From: Rotaria sordida
Taxonomy: Eukaryota > Rotifera > Eurotatoria > Philodinida > Philodinidae
Direction of reading: 5' to 3'
DNA: 64,000 nt
Assembly: GCA_905250125.1 (NCBI GenBank)
Contig: CAJNOL010001287.1
Span: forward strand, 1 to 64,000
The position numbers and the translations under genes were made by a program. A model generated the notes under the pieces. That model did not search any database and was not told the origin of the DNA. It saw only the letters and a list, made by a program, of their open reading frames with translations. This document shows, one piece after another, positions 22,437 to 34,503 of the stretch. Each line of letters starts with the position of its first letter. The first letter of the stretch is position 1.

Positions 22437-22705
22437 ATCTTAAAAAAATTAGAGACCATTACAGGACGTGATGGACGTTAGTCAGAGACTGTGACAGACG
22501 CTTTAGCAACACTCTGTCTTCCTTCCACGTCACACATTGTAAATTTTTGCTAAAGTCGGCCGGATTTTGGGAAGCGAGGTAGGACGTTTTTACAAGTTGG
22601 TGAGCAGGAAAAACAATAGAAAGCCGGAACTCCGCTAGTCAAAAATGAAAATTTTTCAAGATTGAGCGAAGGAGCGCTCTCCCGACCCTTGTGGACGTAA
22701 TCATT
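22437..22705 (+). mobile_element. MITE of the GTGAAACACGAT family, copy D (one end)
   Basis: It starts GTGAAACACGATCTTAAAAA and contains AGTCAGAGACTGTGACAGAC, the family core. The second part (about 22545-22705, with GAAAATTTTTCAAGATTG) is similar to 41190-41345. No matching right terminus was found, so it is truncated or fused with another repeat. Confidence 0.5.
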
Positions 22706-23866
22706 TGAAATCAATCAACTCAGTGATTGAGGATAACTTCAAAAATGGGAATCAGAAGGATTCAAATACTTTTAATTCTTTCATTTATTTTCCATTTCAT
22801 ATATGAGAGAAAGTCTCCATAACCCTACACCTCATCCTGCAATATAAGATCCTTGATATGGGCGTAGGTATGGGTTTCTACTCCCGAATCATACCTACAT
22901 CCACTCCCTGAATCATTAATTAAGAGCCTTCCATTGTGGAGAAGAACGGTCATGTCAGACGTTCTTTGTTTCATGACAAAATTACAATACGATATTTATC
23001 AAGAAATTTGAATAAATAAAGCTTCTTAATCTTAAGACTTTAAGAAGAGCTAAAGAAACATTTCTACCTAATGACACTTAAAAGCATTATTCGAGCATCA
23101 TCCTTCTGATATTGAAATATTTTTAGTATTTACAATCAACTTTTTTTTAATAATAAGTGCGTAAAGAGATACTTATTGTACATGAAATCTTATAGTCATT
23201 CAGTTCAAATTGATAAAAGAAAAATGTACGATGCAGAACGTAAAAAAAGATTTCTAAATATAATTGAAGATTATACATGAATCTATGAAATCCGAATAAC
23301 TTTATCGGTATGGTTAAAATTTAAATTATTGTGATTAAGTTTCCTTACTGAAATATTTGAATCAATTTCTTTTTTAGTGTTGAACACATCGGAATCTTTC
23401 TTCATTAAAATGAATCCTATATAGACAGATTATCTTTAGATAATGACAATAATCCTAATCTCTCAAGTTTTTAAAAATAATTTTTGTAATTTATGTTTAT
23501 TTAATCTACAAAATTTTAGCTCCATCATGAAATTCAAATTTTATCTTTTATCAAACAATATAATAAATATCTTATATAAATTATTTTATTATCTTGTTTA
23601 AATTTCATTTTGCATATCCATTTTGATACAGATATGTAAGTGTTTATAATTTAAAAAAGTACATAGATATACACAAACGGATATGAATAGTGTTAGATAA
23701 GCATGAGTATAGAATGAATTGTTTCTCGTTAGTACACAATGATTTTATCAGACAGACCATGCTGACTACTAACAAAAAAAAAAGAAAAATATATTCTTAA
23801 ACTATAGAGATTAAAAAAATATAAAAAAAACAGAAAAAAAAATCAAAAGTTAATGAAAATTCATTT
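22706..23866. other. Intergenic DNA, nothing recognised
   Basis: AT-rich. It includes the presumed 3' UTR of the minus-strand phosphatase gene. No other gene seen. Confidence 0.5.
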
Positions 23867-26800
23867 TTATACTGTATGAAGTCTAATTAATCGTAATTTT
23901 GATGAATCAACAAGAACAGCTGCAGCATCATTTGTACCACCACAATAACGTGATGATGAAAAAACTGTTAGAAGACGACCACTTGATTGTACCTATATAG
24001 ATTATATAGAAAAATAAAAGTACTTAGGACATATCAAGAGTATTGCCCAGGAAATAAAAGAATTTCATTTAAATAACTATTTTGGAAATTACCGTGAAAA
24101 AAATGCCATGACTTTGGTTATTTCATAAAAATGAAAGTCGGGAACCGAAGAGTTGCTCATGAGTGTGAGAGATGCGGTAGCAGTACTTTAAAAAATACCG
24201 CAGCACAGAAAATGTTTCAAAAATACTATCGTAGGCAATGGTGCGGCAGCTTTATTTTTAGAGAGATTGTAAAATTGCATGGATTTATATCTGATTTGAG
24301 TGTCTACAAGTCCAACAGTCAGAACCGTGGTGATTCTGATGGATTCAGTCTACTTGTGCTAATTCAGAACAGTGGCGGAAGAGATTTTCGAAGTGCTTCT
24401 CAAAAATCATCTCAACAACAGCGACTTTTTATATAGTTCACATCGTTGCAGCAGCGACAGATTTCCAATCACAATGCACGTCTCTATCCCGCACTCATAT
24501 ACATGTGAGCAAATGTCCTAACCCGTATGTAATAATACTCATCAATGATTTTGAAATACATCAAAAAAAAAATATCCGTTTTGTTATCAGATATGACATG
24601 TTACTAATTTCCGTCATCATTTTTCTGTACGAAAATTTCGAGGTTATATACGGAATTTTTGTGCTAATAGCATTAACATTGACTTTTTTTCAGAAAAAAA
24701 GTTTTCATAGTCAATTTTAGTAGTATTCAAATACCTTCTATGAAAGAGATATTCTATAGCATGAATTATACTCACACCTTCTGAGAAAGGTGGAGATAGA
24801 ATTTAATATCTCAAAAAAGCTACCCTCATTAATTTTGTCTTTTTCTGGAGTTTTTTGAATGCTATTAGCATCGAATTCCTTCATCTTCTGAAAATTTGGT
24901 AATTTACACTATTTTTCGCCAATTTTTTTCTATTCTATGGATGGTGAAGGTATTTTAATTCTTTATAAAAAAAAAAAAAAGTTTAAATAAACTTTCTCTC
25001 TATATGATGTCATAGTAAAAACAATGCTCGACATTTCTCTGATATTTAATCATCCTTCAACTAATATTATAATAATAAAATTTTAATAAGAGTTACAAGT
25101 TCATCAAGTCTTTATTTCATTAAATGTTATCCGTTTTTTCTTTATCCTAATATGTACAGACAACTAGACATTAGAGAAGACGAGAAAAAAAGAAGAAAAA
25201 GATACACATCTTATCGAAATTTTATTATTATGATATTAGTTCAAGAACGATCAAATATCACAGAAATATATTGGATGTTCCAAAAATTCGTCGAAATAGG
25301 TAACATTAATATCTCTTATACAATGCAAGCGATTTAATAGCATTGTTTTTACTATAAGACTATATATAGAGAGAATATGTCTTTAAACTTTTTATAAGAA
25401 ATTGAAATATTTCCGTTACTACTTTTGATATACTCTAAGTATATTCAAATATAGAAAATTTGATTTACTTTAAAACCTGCTTGTTGTACTTCATGAGCAC
25501 GAACAACATGTGTAAAATTATTTTTCTCAAGAAATGCCGTCAATGCTTCATTAGTAAAATAATTTCCTGTACTTCGTCTTGTATTATTAAAAAATCCATT
25601 AGTAGCACCATTTGGTATTTGCGCCATTATATTTGTTTCAATTGAAAATGGATCATTCCACATTATTTCCCATGCTAAAGGTGATTCAATTTCTGGATCA
25701 CTCAATGGTATAGGTATATCATTAACCATTGAAATAAATTCACCTGGACATGTAATAGGACTTGGAATACCACCATGTAAACATAAAATCTAAATTATGA
25801 AAATAATTTTAGCATAGAAACTTGTTTTTTTTTCATAAAAAATTTAACATACTTTATCATCGATTACTGCAGCAAGTGGAAGTGTATCGAAAACGGAATT
25901 AATTGCATCCCATACATCTTTACCGAGTATATCACCGAATTTCCCAAGACATTCTCTGTAAATATACAAATTTGAATTCATCAAAAAAAGAAGTAGAAAT
26001 TCGGTGAAATATAAATTCTATATATATATTGATTTTGTTTTTGAAACAAAAATAATTAATTTTTATCACTACTATGCTTTTTGTTAAAATACCGTCACCA
26101 TCAAAAGCCTAGAAATTGAAAATTTTTAGAAAACAAACTAAGTGAATTACCCCATCAATAGTTGAAAAAAAATCAAATTGATGAAAAAAACCGGTCTACT
26201 TAAAGCAAAAACTCACTTTTTATTAGTTGTATGACAATTTTTGCTATATTCTGGAAGACAAACAAAAGGAAAAAAATCTTTTATATGTATAATGAATATG
26301 CCATGTTTTTACAATTTGATCAATTAAATTAATGGATCTTATTTTTTTCATCAATTAACTCAAATATTTACTTGTTTCAATTGAAGAAGAAATCAATCAT
26401 GTTGAAAAAAAAAAACTTTTCCTTTATATTTAAGTTGCTGTTAACTGACAAGAAAAGGTTTTCAGAGATTAATTCGATTTTATGCTGGAACTATATTTAA
26501 TCGATAGGGTATAGAGAGTAAGTAAACACTCTAGAGTGATTCATACTGCTGGACTTTTGTTGTTAAGGTATCGAATTTTTAATAGATTTTTCCTGTACAG
26601 TCCTAGTTTTCAAGCGAAATTATAATTTTCAATTTTGACTTGAAACTTGGTCCACATAAAAGGCACCGGTTAGACTAACTTGTAGAAAAAATTTCAGAAT
26701 CTTTTTGATTAAATCGCTCCAAGCTATGAATTTTTTAAAATATCCATGTCTTTTACAATAATCAGAGAAGGTGTTTAAATTTTGGAAAATTCATATCTTG

Positions 26801-29800
26801 AAGATACTTCACCAAAAAACTCAGAAATTTTTTTTCTACAAACTAGTCTAATCGATGTCTTTACGTAGGTGAAATTTCAGATCAAAATTCAAAAGTATGA
26901 ATTCACTGGGAAACTTAGATTCTACAGGAAAAATCCACTAAACAGTCGAAATTTCGATAGGAAAGACACTCATTAGTTCGAATCATTCAAGGATATTTAC
27001 CTACTCACTAGACTATCGATTAAATATAGTCTCAGATAGAAAGTAATTTATCACTTGGGAACCTTTACTCGTGAGACATAAATTCTGATATCATTCATAA
27101 ATATAACTATGTCTCTTCACTAGCTTTTTTTTTTTAAAAAACTATTCAATATATTAAAAGATCTAAAGAACAAATTCAATAACAACGATTTCTTAATGAA
27201 AGTGAAAATAGTTCTCAATTGATGAACATTAAAAATGCTTATAAACTATTCGAAAGTTTTTACGATCGCAAATCATATGAAACTATTATACTCTTACGAG
27301 GAAACACTTCTAAGTAATAATCGAGTTATGAACTAATACTTTGTCCATGAATAGCTCTCGATGAGACTAGAAAAATCCTAAGAGATTTCATGCTACTGAC
27401 CATTCCTTCTTCAGTTACAGATATTTTATTAAGATTTCAAGTTTGTAACAGAGTACACAAAAAAACTGAAATTGCCATATTTTGGCTTGAATTTTCACTT
27501 ACACATAGGTCTCATGGTACTTAGCATGCCTTAAAAATTTTAGCTTGAATTAGAAGATACTACAATGGATACATACTCTCCATCGATGATGTGAGAAAAT
27601 CATCTTTGTTCGAGATGAAACTTTTAGAGTAAGCTAACAAGAAAATTACTCCTTCACTAGACGAAAATTCATTTATATCCATACAAAAACAGATTTGCAG
27701 TATGTTCAAAAGAATTCATTGTTGATCTTTTCTGTGTATATTCAGCCCATCACTAAAATCTAGATATTTTACCAAAAAGATTTACTTTAAAAAACTAAAC
27801 ATTTGTTGAACTTTTCTAATTTCATGATTTCCTCGAAGAAGTAAAACTTTTTTTGGACATTGAAATTTTGCAGCTAATAAATAAATAACAACCTAAAAAC
27901 AAAAACTAGAATACATTAAATTAAATTTGTTTCTTTTCAGAATTTTTACTTCTAATCCATGAATACCACGATCAACATAATCTCCAAGAAAAAGAAATGA
28001 TGCTGGCGAAAGTAATGGTGTTGCACGCCATAAACATTTTTCAAAACAGATTAAATCTTCATAATTTCCATGTATATCACCAAGAATATAACATGGTGAT
28101 GTTAATTTAAGACAACGTGGTTCATATCTTATTATATCACGAACTTCTTTACATAAATTAATAACAGATCGACCTAATTGAATAATTGAATTTGGTGCCC
28201 ACATTAATGCTTCTTTTGTTTGATCACGTTTTTCAAAAAAACGTAACATTTCTTGAATATCCGTTGCAATTGTTCTCTACACAAAGAAGAAGAGAATCGA
28301 TAAATTTTTATCATCTTTTTCATTTACTCGATCAAATATTTCTTCTGATGGTGATCGTGGTAAACGTTTTAATTTTTCGTCTGTTGTTGTGCTAAATTGG
28401 CTATGATAACTCATTGTACGTAATGATTCAACTTGGTGAAGTATACCAGATTTTTTTAATGTTACACAATGATCAGCTAATTCATAGTTTACATTACCAT
28501 GAACTAAAAATATTTGAATAAAAAAAAAAAAAGAAGTTATTTATTTTTATTTAACTTACTTCGATCATTCTGATTATCAATTTTAACATCTTTATACCGT
28601 CTACAATTTAAAATAAACGGATATGTTTATAGAAAATAATAAAAAAAAAACAACGGACTTGCACATTCGTAATAATTCTTGTACATTTGTATTAAGACGA
28701 AATAGAACAGATGTACCACGATATTTTAATTGTCCAACTGAATTTAAAAATTCAATTAATATTAATTGATTATTGGCTTGTAGATTAAAAGAACTGAATA
28801 AGGTTGATAATAAAAAAAATATTTTCATTGAATAAAACATAAGATATCGAAAATGCAAAATTAAAGTAGAAGTATTTTTTTTCTTTAGATATGGTTAAAT
28901 ATTGCATGACGAGCTGATCAAGAATATGTGCATATTCAATTTTTTCAGATGACCTAGTTTTTCTGAAAAACAAGTCAATTTTCTATAACCGATAAATTTT
29001 CAATTTTTTCATTTGCTTTAAATTTTAAAACTGTTTGCCAAAGAGATTTAGCGTGAAAAACTCAATCTAAGAAACTCATTGACCAGTGATTTTTCTAGAT
29101 TCAGTTTTTCATGCTAAATCTCAAGCAAACAGTTTTGAAGTTTAAAGGAAATTAAAAAAATTGGAAATTGACTTATTTTTCAGAAAAAATAGGTCATCCG
29201 AAAAACTGAAAACACGCAAATTCTTGATCAGTTCACCACCCTCTATCTAATCATATATAAAGAAAAGAAACTTCCACTTTAATTTTGCATTTCTCACACC
29301 TTACTTGAATGTTGATAGAACTTCATTGTATGATGGAATATCATCACTTGGTTTACCGGCTTTTAGACATTGAACATCGTTATGAAGATCTCTGAAAAAA
29401 AAGTCTTTGTAATTTAATTTAACAAAATTATGAAATTTTTGTTTTTGAAATATAAACTTCTTTTATGAACGAAATTCTATTCTCGATAAAACAGCGTCAT
29501 CAAATTTGAATAAAAATGCTTAGACAAGTGTATTTATAAGGATAGAAGATTATATATAAAATTTAAGAATGTTCGATTCAGATCCATTCTCATATAGAAT
29601 TATATTCCAATAGAGTTATTAATTAGATTAACGTATTATCTTGTCGATCTTCCATTTCTTATCATGTTTTTTAGTACTTTCTGGTCACGTCCCATTTTGG
29701 TATCCTAAGGCATTATTAACCATCTTGATGAAAAGACACTTTCATTGCGTTTGGTACATCGCAAAGTGATGAGTTGAATATAAAGTTATCATGTTGATTT

Positions 29801-32399
29801 ACTTTTCTTATCTATAATCAACATGCTCTAGACAAGTGACTTTTATAGGTCACTTTTGCAATTCAATCCAAACATTTTCTATTGCATATATATTTTTAAC
29901 ATATGATATTTAATTAAATTTAAACCATAAAATACAATAAAACATCTTCTATCTATTCAAAAGACGTTGCTTCCCTCTGGGTCTCAGTTACTATAAGAAA
30001 TAGAGGTCTGAAAATTTTGATATGCCTATACTTCATTATAAATGTAAGTCAATAGCACTACCCGCATTCTGCTTATTTGAGTATACACTGAGTTATGATG
30101 ATTGATATCGATTTTTGCTTTGAGCTTCATACCTCGGGAGGGAAAAGAGCGTTGTAGATCGACAGACCTATTATTGTGTAGCGCTATGTTTCAATTATTT
30201 GTTATACAAGTTTCGTGAAGACTCCCCAACCTCTTCAAGTATTGTAATCATTTTATTCTAACCATGAATATTCAAAAAAAAACATCTGTTGCCTTGTTAA
30301 GACCTATAGCTCAACGATAGTTTAATAAATTGCTCTGAAACTTTTAGAGAACGTTGTCTGCAAATTTCAGAAGTAAATGTTATACTAGAAGGATATGGCA
30401 TATGGATGATCATCATGTTAGTGTCGAAGATTCAGAGACGCTAATATTCGTGCAAATGAATTTATCATTTGGATGAAGACATGATAGATTTAGCTTAATT
30501 TTCATGTGAAAATCATTTATTTGATTAGCTACAAGACTAACTTCAGTAGACAGTCTTTTAAGACTGTGAAGCTCACAACAAAAATAGATTCCATTCATCA
30601 TAGCTCTGTTTCTACTCAAGCAAGCGAGATTCGAATGGTGCCACTGATCTAAGGTGATAGAAAAGTTAAACAATAACGTATTTTTTTTCTATAATGTTAA
30701 GGACTTAGTTCAAATTCAGATAGTGATTTTTAACAACTAATAGCATTTCCTATATAATACATTCTACACTAGATGAACTAACTTTCCTTAAAAAGTTAAA
30801 AGTATCACAAAAACTGAAAAAAAGGTAATTTTTTGATAAATTTCGTTTTTTGTCATATTTTTAATTGTTTAAGAGAAGATAGTTTATCTAGTATAGAATG
30901 CATTCGATAGAAAACTCCATTGACTAAATCACTATCTAAATTTGAGCTAATTGCTTAACATTATAGAAAAAAGAATCAAAGATATATTATTGTTAAAATT
31001 TTTTCAGATCTCTAGCTATTATGGTAACTGAAATTCAAGGACGGAAAAAACTTTTGTCCAAAACTATACATCTTGTATTTAATAATACACAATACAGGTC
31101 ATCATATTATACAAATAATTATAGTTCACTGTTTGATATAGGAATATTTCTATCGATGATGAATATAAAATTACATACCGAAATTCTTCTATTGACATAG
31201 ATCCGGAATTTTTAACATTATAAAAACGAAAAATATATCGACAACGTAATTCTGCTGGAGCTCCTAATTGAATTTTTTTTCAAAATTAAATTAGATTCAA
31301 CAACAAAAAAAAGATTTAATTAATACCTCCATGTGAAGTATTTGGATCCATTGCAGCTAATCCTAAATTGAAGAATAAATATCTTCAAAAATTTTATTGA
31401 ATGAATTAACTAACCAAGTAAATAATCTAAATAAGTTAAATAAGAAGTTTTTTGAGCATCAAAAGCACGAAAATAAGCTTGAATTTTTGTTTTTTCTATT
31501 GTTGATAATTTATTATCCATAGCTTCAGTAAAACTTTTCAAACTCATATATTCACTTGGAAATGTATATGAATAAAATTCTTTAAAAACACGTTCTTGAA
31601 CTAAATCAAAGCAAAGAAGAAAAAGAAATAGAATTTTTTGTGAAATATAAAAAGATATCTTTTTATACTTTTATTATTAAATTTAGCTGAACTTATTAAT
31701 TGCTCTAATGGTGAAATAGTTATTTGATTATTTAAATCAACTTGTTTATATTCAATAAGTTGGAAAGTTGGCTCTTCAAATATTTTTCCGTTGGATATTA
31801 CGCCATCTAAATACAGACAAAAAAAATTAATAGAAAAGAAAATATATGAAACATTTACATACCCCATCCATTTACTTGTTGTTGTTCAAGAATATTTTTT
31901 AATATATAATATGGTTCAAGTCCAAGTAATTCTCGATTTTTAATAGCCATATTTATTCGTTCTAAATTCATCCATATTGAATTAATTGAATTCGATCCAT
32001 TTACACGTGCCTAACAATAAAAATAATAAAATTTTTCAATAAGACAAAAAAAAAATGTATTTTGAAGCAATAAATAATTACTAATTGAGTTTTACTAAGT
32101 AAATAATATGTTTGTATACTTGGTAAACATGGTAATACATCACAACATCGAATTTTAAATACAGATAATGGTTCAAAATCATATGGAGAACACTAAAATA
32201 TATTCAACAAATAATTTATAATCAAATATCAAATAAATAAAATATTAACCTTATTTGCTATTCGTTTCGCAGCAAGAGCTCGAGTTTCACCTGGTTGAAT
32301 TTCATCAAATGGAAACCAATATCCACGGCCTGGATTTTGTTCAATAAGAAGTAAAGCATTAAGATCTCGTTCGATAATAATACATATAACTAACTTCAT
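23867..32399 (-). CDS. Nudix-like / EF-hand / PPP serine-threonine phosphatase fusion protein
   Basis: Sixteen exons (minus, 5' to 3'): 32399-32250, 32192-32082, 32010-31863, 31806-31669, 31600-31415, 31362-31327, 31263-31179, 29391-29305, 28793-28659, 28600-28560, 28503-28328, 28276-27950, 27892-27786, 25955-25853, 25789-25469, 23992-23867. All phases agree, giving 758 residues. Residues 1-180: Nudix-like fold with [16 protein letters not shown], but the REUxEE catalytic glutamates read RI..NK, so it is probably inactive. Residues 220-285: EF-hand pair, loop 1 at 230-241 degenerate, loop 2 at 272-283 ([12 protein letters not shown]) near canonical. Residues 314-430: unrecognised region. Residues 432-758: PPP domain with GDIHGN 497-502, GDYVDRG 529-535, RGNHE 560-564, LHGG 614-617, RAHE 707-710 and [11 protein letters not shown], so all metal and phosphate ligand motifs are intact. 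Inferred: a possibly calcium-regulated protein phosphatase. Introns 7 and 13 (about 1.8 kb each) carry palindromic repeats. Confidence 0.88.
24131..24436 (+). other. Intronic region with an antisense 101-codon open frame
   Basis: It lies inside the last intron of the phosphatase gene, on the opposite strand. The sequence is somewhat less AT-rich and contains short CTACCGCAT-like inverted blocks. The predicted peptide has no recognisable domain. Likely repeat-derived. Confidence 0.2.
24968..25405. repeat. Intronic long inverted repeat
   Basis: The left arm, about 24975-25040 (AAAGTTTAAATAAACTTTCTC, TAGTAAAAACAATGCT), is mirrored by about 25335-25400 (AGCATTGTTTTTACTATA, TTAAACTTTTT). It is a MITE-like hairpin in the last intron of the phosphatase gene. 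Confidence 0.6.
26486..27035. repeat. Intronic long inverted repeat with ~270-bp arms
   Basis: The segment 26486-26755 is an imperfect reverse complement of 26760-27035. Shared blocks include TATATTTAATCGATAG with CTATCGATTAAATATA, and TTTTTCCTGTA with TACAGGAAAAA. It fills much of the 1.8-kb intron 13 of the phosphatase gene. Non-coding MITE-like element. Confidence 0.75.
28905..29245. repeat. Intronic inverted repeat
   Basis: AGCTGATCAAGAAT (about 28910) pairs with ATTCTTGATCAGTT (about 29220). Inner blocks such as AAACTGTTTGCC...GATTTAGC and GCTAAATC...GCAAACAGTTT also pair. It occupies most of intron 8 of the phosphatase gene. Confidence 0.65.
30678..30978. repeat. Intronic inverted repeat
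   Basis: TTTTTTCTATAATGTTAAGG (about 30685) is mirrored by CTTAACATTATAGAAAAAA (about 30953-30971), and AGATAGTGATTTTTAAC by a mirrored ATCACTATCT. A MITE in intron 7 of the phosphatase gene. Confidence 0.7.
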
Positions 32400-32684
32400 T
32401 TCAGTAATTTACAACAACAACAAAAAACATTTCCTATTTACTTTTGATCTAGAAATATCAAACTCGAAAAATATATATTTGATAATAGACTTGTTTATTA
32501 TTAAATCCAATAGAAAGTAAAATGAATACCTTCATCAATAACAGATGTCACCATTCAATTGAATAAAACAAACTTGTTTTTTTCGAATACCTCGGAAAAA
32601 AAAATGTTAAAAATAGATGATGTTTTATTTTATTGAAACAATTTATAATAGAAAATATATTCAGACAAATTTATTTAATTTGTC
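32400..32684. promoter_or_regulatory. Presumed promoter and leader of the phosphatase gene
   Basis: Sequence upstream of the chosen ATG at 32399 on the minus strand. AT-rich. No TATA box or other motif is clear enough to name. Function is inferred from position only. Confidence 0.25.
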
Positions 32685-33008
32685 TAGGAAGCTGCGGATT
32701 CGTATCCTTGAGCTCGTCGGATCGGTGGTTCCGGACTCGCTTGGGTCCAGATCCAAAAAATTTGAACCCGATGCGCTCTAGTCATTGGAAAAATGTGTAA
32801 GGTACCCTAGTCATCGAATACAACAAATTGAAAAAAATTATTTCGTATCTTCCGGACGACTATTCAATTCAGATTAGAAAATTCCATTGAGAGTATCAAA
32901 GTACGGTTCGACCAGATCCGGATCCCAAAAAGGTTCAATGAATCGGACTCAAAAATTTAGCTTCTGTCGGGTTCGGGACCACAAAAACGTGAACCTGCAG
33001 CTCCCTAC
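32685..33008. mobile_element. Small inverted-end element, GGAAGCTGCGGATTC / GAACCTGCAGCTCCC
   Basis: The left end near 32688 (AGGAAGCTGCGGATTCGTAT) and the right end near 33006 (mirrored from GTAGGGAGCTGCAGGTTCA) are related inverted sequences. The interior has repeated GATCCGGA/GGTTCG-type words and is G/C-richer than its flanks. Probably a non-autonomous DNA transposon; target duplication not resolved. Confidence 0.5.
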
Positions 33009-33512
33009 ATTAATTGTATAGAACAAATTCTTGCTTGATCTCGTTTACATCATTCAACTAAAACTATTCGATATAGCTGAAGATTTATATATTATTGTTG
33101 GTCTGACGAATTCTGTTTTCTCAATTAACTGTTCAATATCGGCTCTTTTTTTTATGTTAACATAATGCTCGTCTTAACTAAGCGAAAACTTTTAATTTAT
33201 TAAAGTATCGAGTGATAGAAAAGTGAATAACAAGAAATAATTGTATGTTGACGTTTTTTTCTAAGACTAGCCAATAAGTAGTTAAAACCTTGATTCTTCA
33301 CTTGTTTATGTAGGCAGAGGGTGCCAGATGTTGGTAGAAAAATGTTCGAAACTGGCATCCGCAACTCCCTAGCTTTTACAGGAGTCAAAAAGTAGTTGAT
33401 TATTCCAAATGAATAATGTAGAATATATGAAAGATTTGCACAGTACCTATTGACCAATATGTAATTCTTCGAAGAGAGAGCAACAGGTCAGATGTGTACT
33501 ACAATAAGTAAA
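33009..33512. other. Intergenic DNA before an assembly gap
   Basis: No gene supported. GTGTACTACAAT at 33494-33505 just before the gap is repeated at 34172-34183. Confidence 0.4.
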
Positions 33513-33612
33513 NNNNNNNNNNNNNNNNNNNNNNNNNNNNNNNNNNNNNNNNNNNNNNNNNNNNNNNNNNNNNNNNNNNNNNNNNNNNNNNNNNNNNNNN
33601 NNNNNNNNNNNN
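33513..33612. other. Assembly gap (100 N)
   Basis: A run of exactly 100 N, the usual size for a scaffold join of unknown length. Confidence 0.95.
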
Positions 33613-34171
33613 CTACACATTAAGTTAAAATGTGTCGCATGTGTCGTGGTTTACGATACAATGCACGACACGTGGTGCTCGTTGCGACACATTTTGTCCA
33701 GCAAGAGCACGACACATTTCGTACGACACATGCGACACATTTTTTATTGGTTCTTCTGAAAACGCATACTATGAATTTTTTTCAATTTAATTCCATTATA
33801 ATTATTTCTGTTCTGAAAACGCAAGCAGGTCACAGCTTGAGATCTTTCCAGCCTCGAGCTGGTCCGATCTCTGTTAAACCGGTTTAGGGTAGCCCTCTCT
33901 CGAATATTGGTTGAGAGTAGCATTTTCTCGACTAATAAATTATCGAGAAATAATCTAAAAAAAAAGTTATTGTGGAAATATTTATCTTTCTTACATTCAA
34001 CCGTGTTGCTTATATATGGCTGTGCGTGCATAACAAAAACAGTGAATGAATAGTGAACAACTAGAACGTGACAAATTCGTATACAACACATTCTAAGCAC
34101 GGCACATTGTTATGCTGGGATGCACGACACAATAACTCACGACATATAAACGCGACACATTTTATGTTAGA
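33613..34171. repeat. Inverted element built from (C)GACACAT words
   Basis: The left end has TAAGTTAAAATGTGTCGC and the right end GCGACACATTTTATGTTA, a mirrored pair. Multiple CGACACAT / ATGTGTCG copies flank a core with GAAAACGC repeats and CTCGAGCTGGTCC. The assembly gap sits directly at its left end, which suggests the repeat broke the assembly. Overlapping open frames on both strands are by-products. Confidence 0.6.
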
Positions 34172-34182
34172 GTGTACTACAA

Positions 34183-34253
34183 TTTAGTCACGCCCTCATT
34201 CTCACGCTGACTGCTGCGTTCAATGTACTAATCAGTATAAGGGTGTGACTAAA
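34183..34253. repeat. Short inverted pair TTTAGTCACGCCCT / AGGGTGTGACTAAA
   Basis: Fourteen-base inverted ends (one mismatch) about 70 bp apart. Could be a tiny MITE or a hairpin terminator-like fold. Confidence 0.4.
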
Positions 34254-34303
34254 CTGCAGAAGGACCTACGATTGAAGCTTTGAATATTCATTGGTTTCTT
34301 TTT

Positions 34304-34503
34304 GTAGAATCAAACAGATAGTGAATTACCAGAAGAAAAAATCAAACGATTAGAACAAGAAAATGCATCACAAGCGACAATAATTGAAGAATTGCGTGAA
34401 TAGAACGAAAAGTATCTTAATACGATTGAATGGATGCAAAAAAAAATGCAACAACTTGAAGACGATCTTAATCATACAAAAGCAAAAATATCTGAACTCA
34501 ACT
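34304..34503 (+). pseudogene. Relic exon of a coiled-coil protein
   Basis: After an acceptor-like TTTTTGTAG at about 34299-34307, a frame encodes a heptad-rich segment (EEKIKRLEQENASQ, then IEWMQKKMQQLEDDLN). It is broken by TAG at 34401-34403. Codon use is typical of host exons. No neighbouring exons were found, so this looks like a duplicated or stranded exon fragment. The parent gene cannot be named from such a generic coiled coil. Confidence 0.45.

Noticed and set aside
24131-24436. 101-codon plus frame as a gene nested in the phosphatase intron
   Set aside because: No domain, no homologue recognised, and the DNA has repeat-like inverted words; kept only as a low-confidence note.
33630-34100. 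Frames of 85 and 118 codons on opposite strands
   Set aside because: Both are made of the CGACACAT inverted element; the peptides are repeats of Thr-His/Arg-His words.
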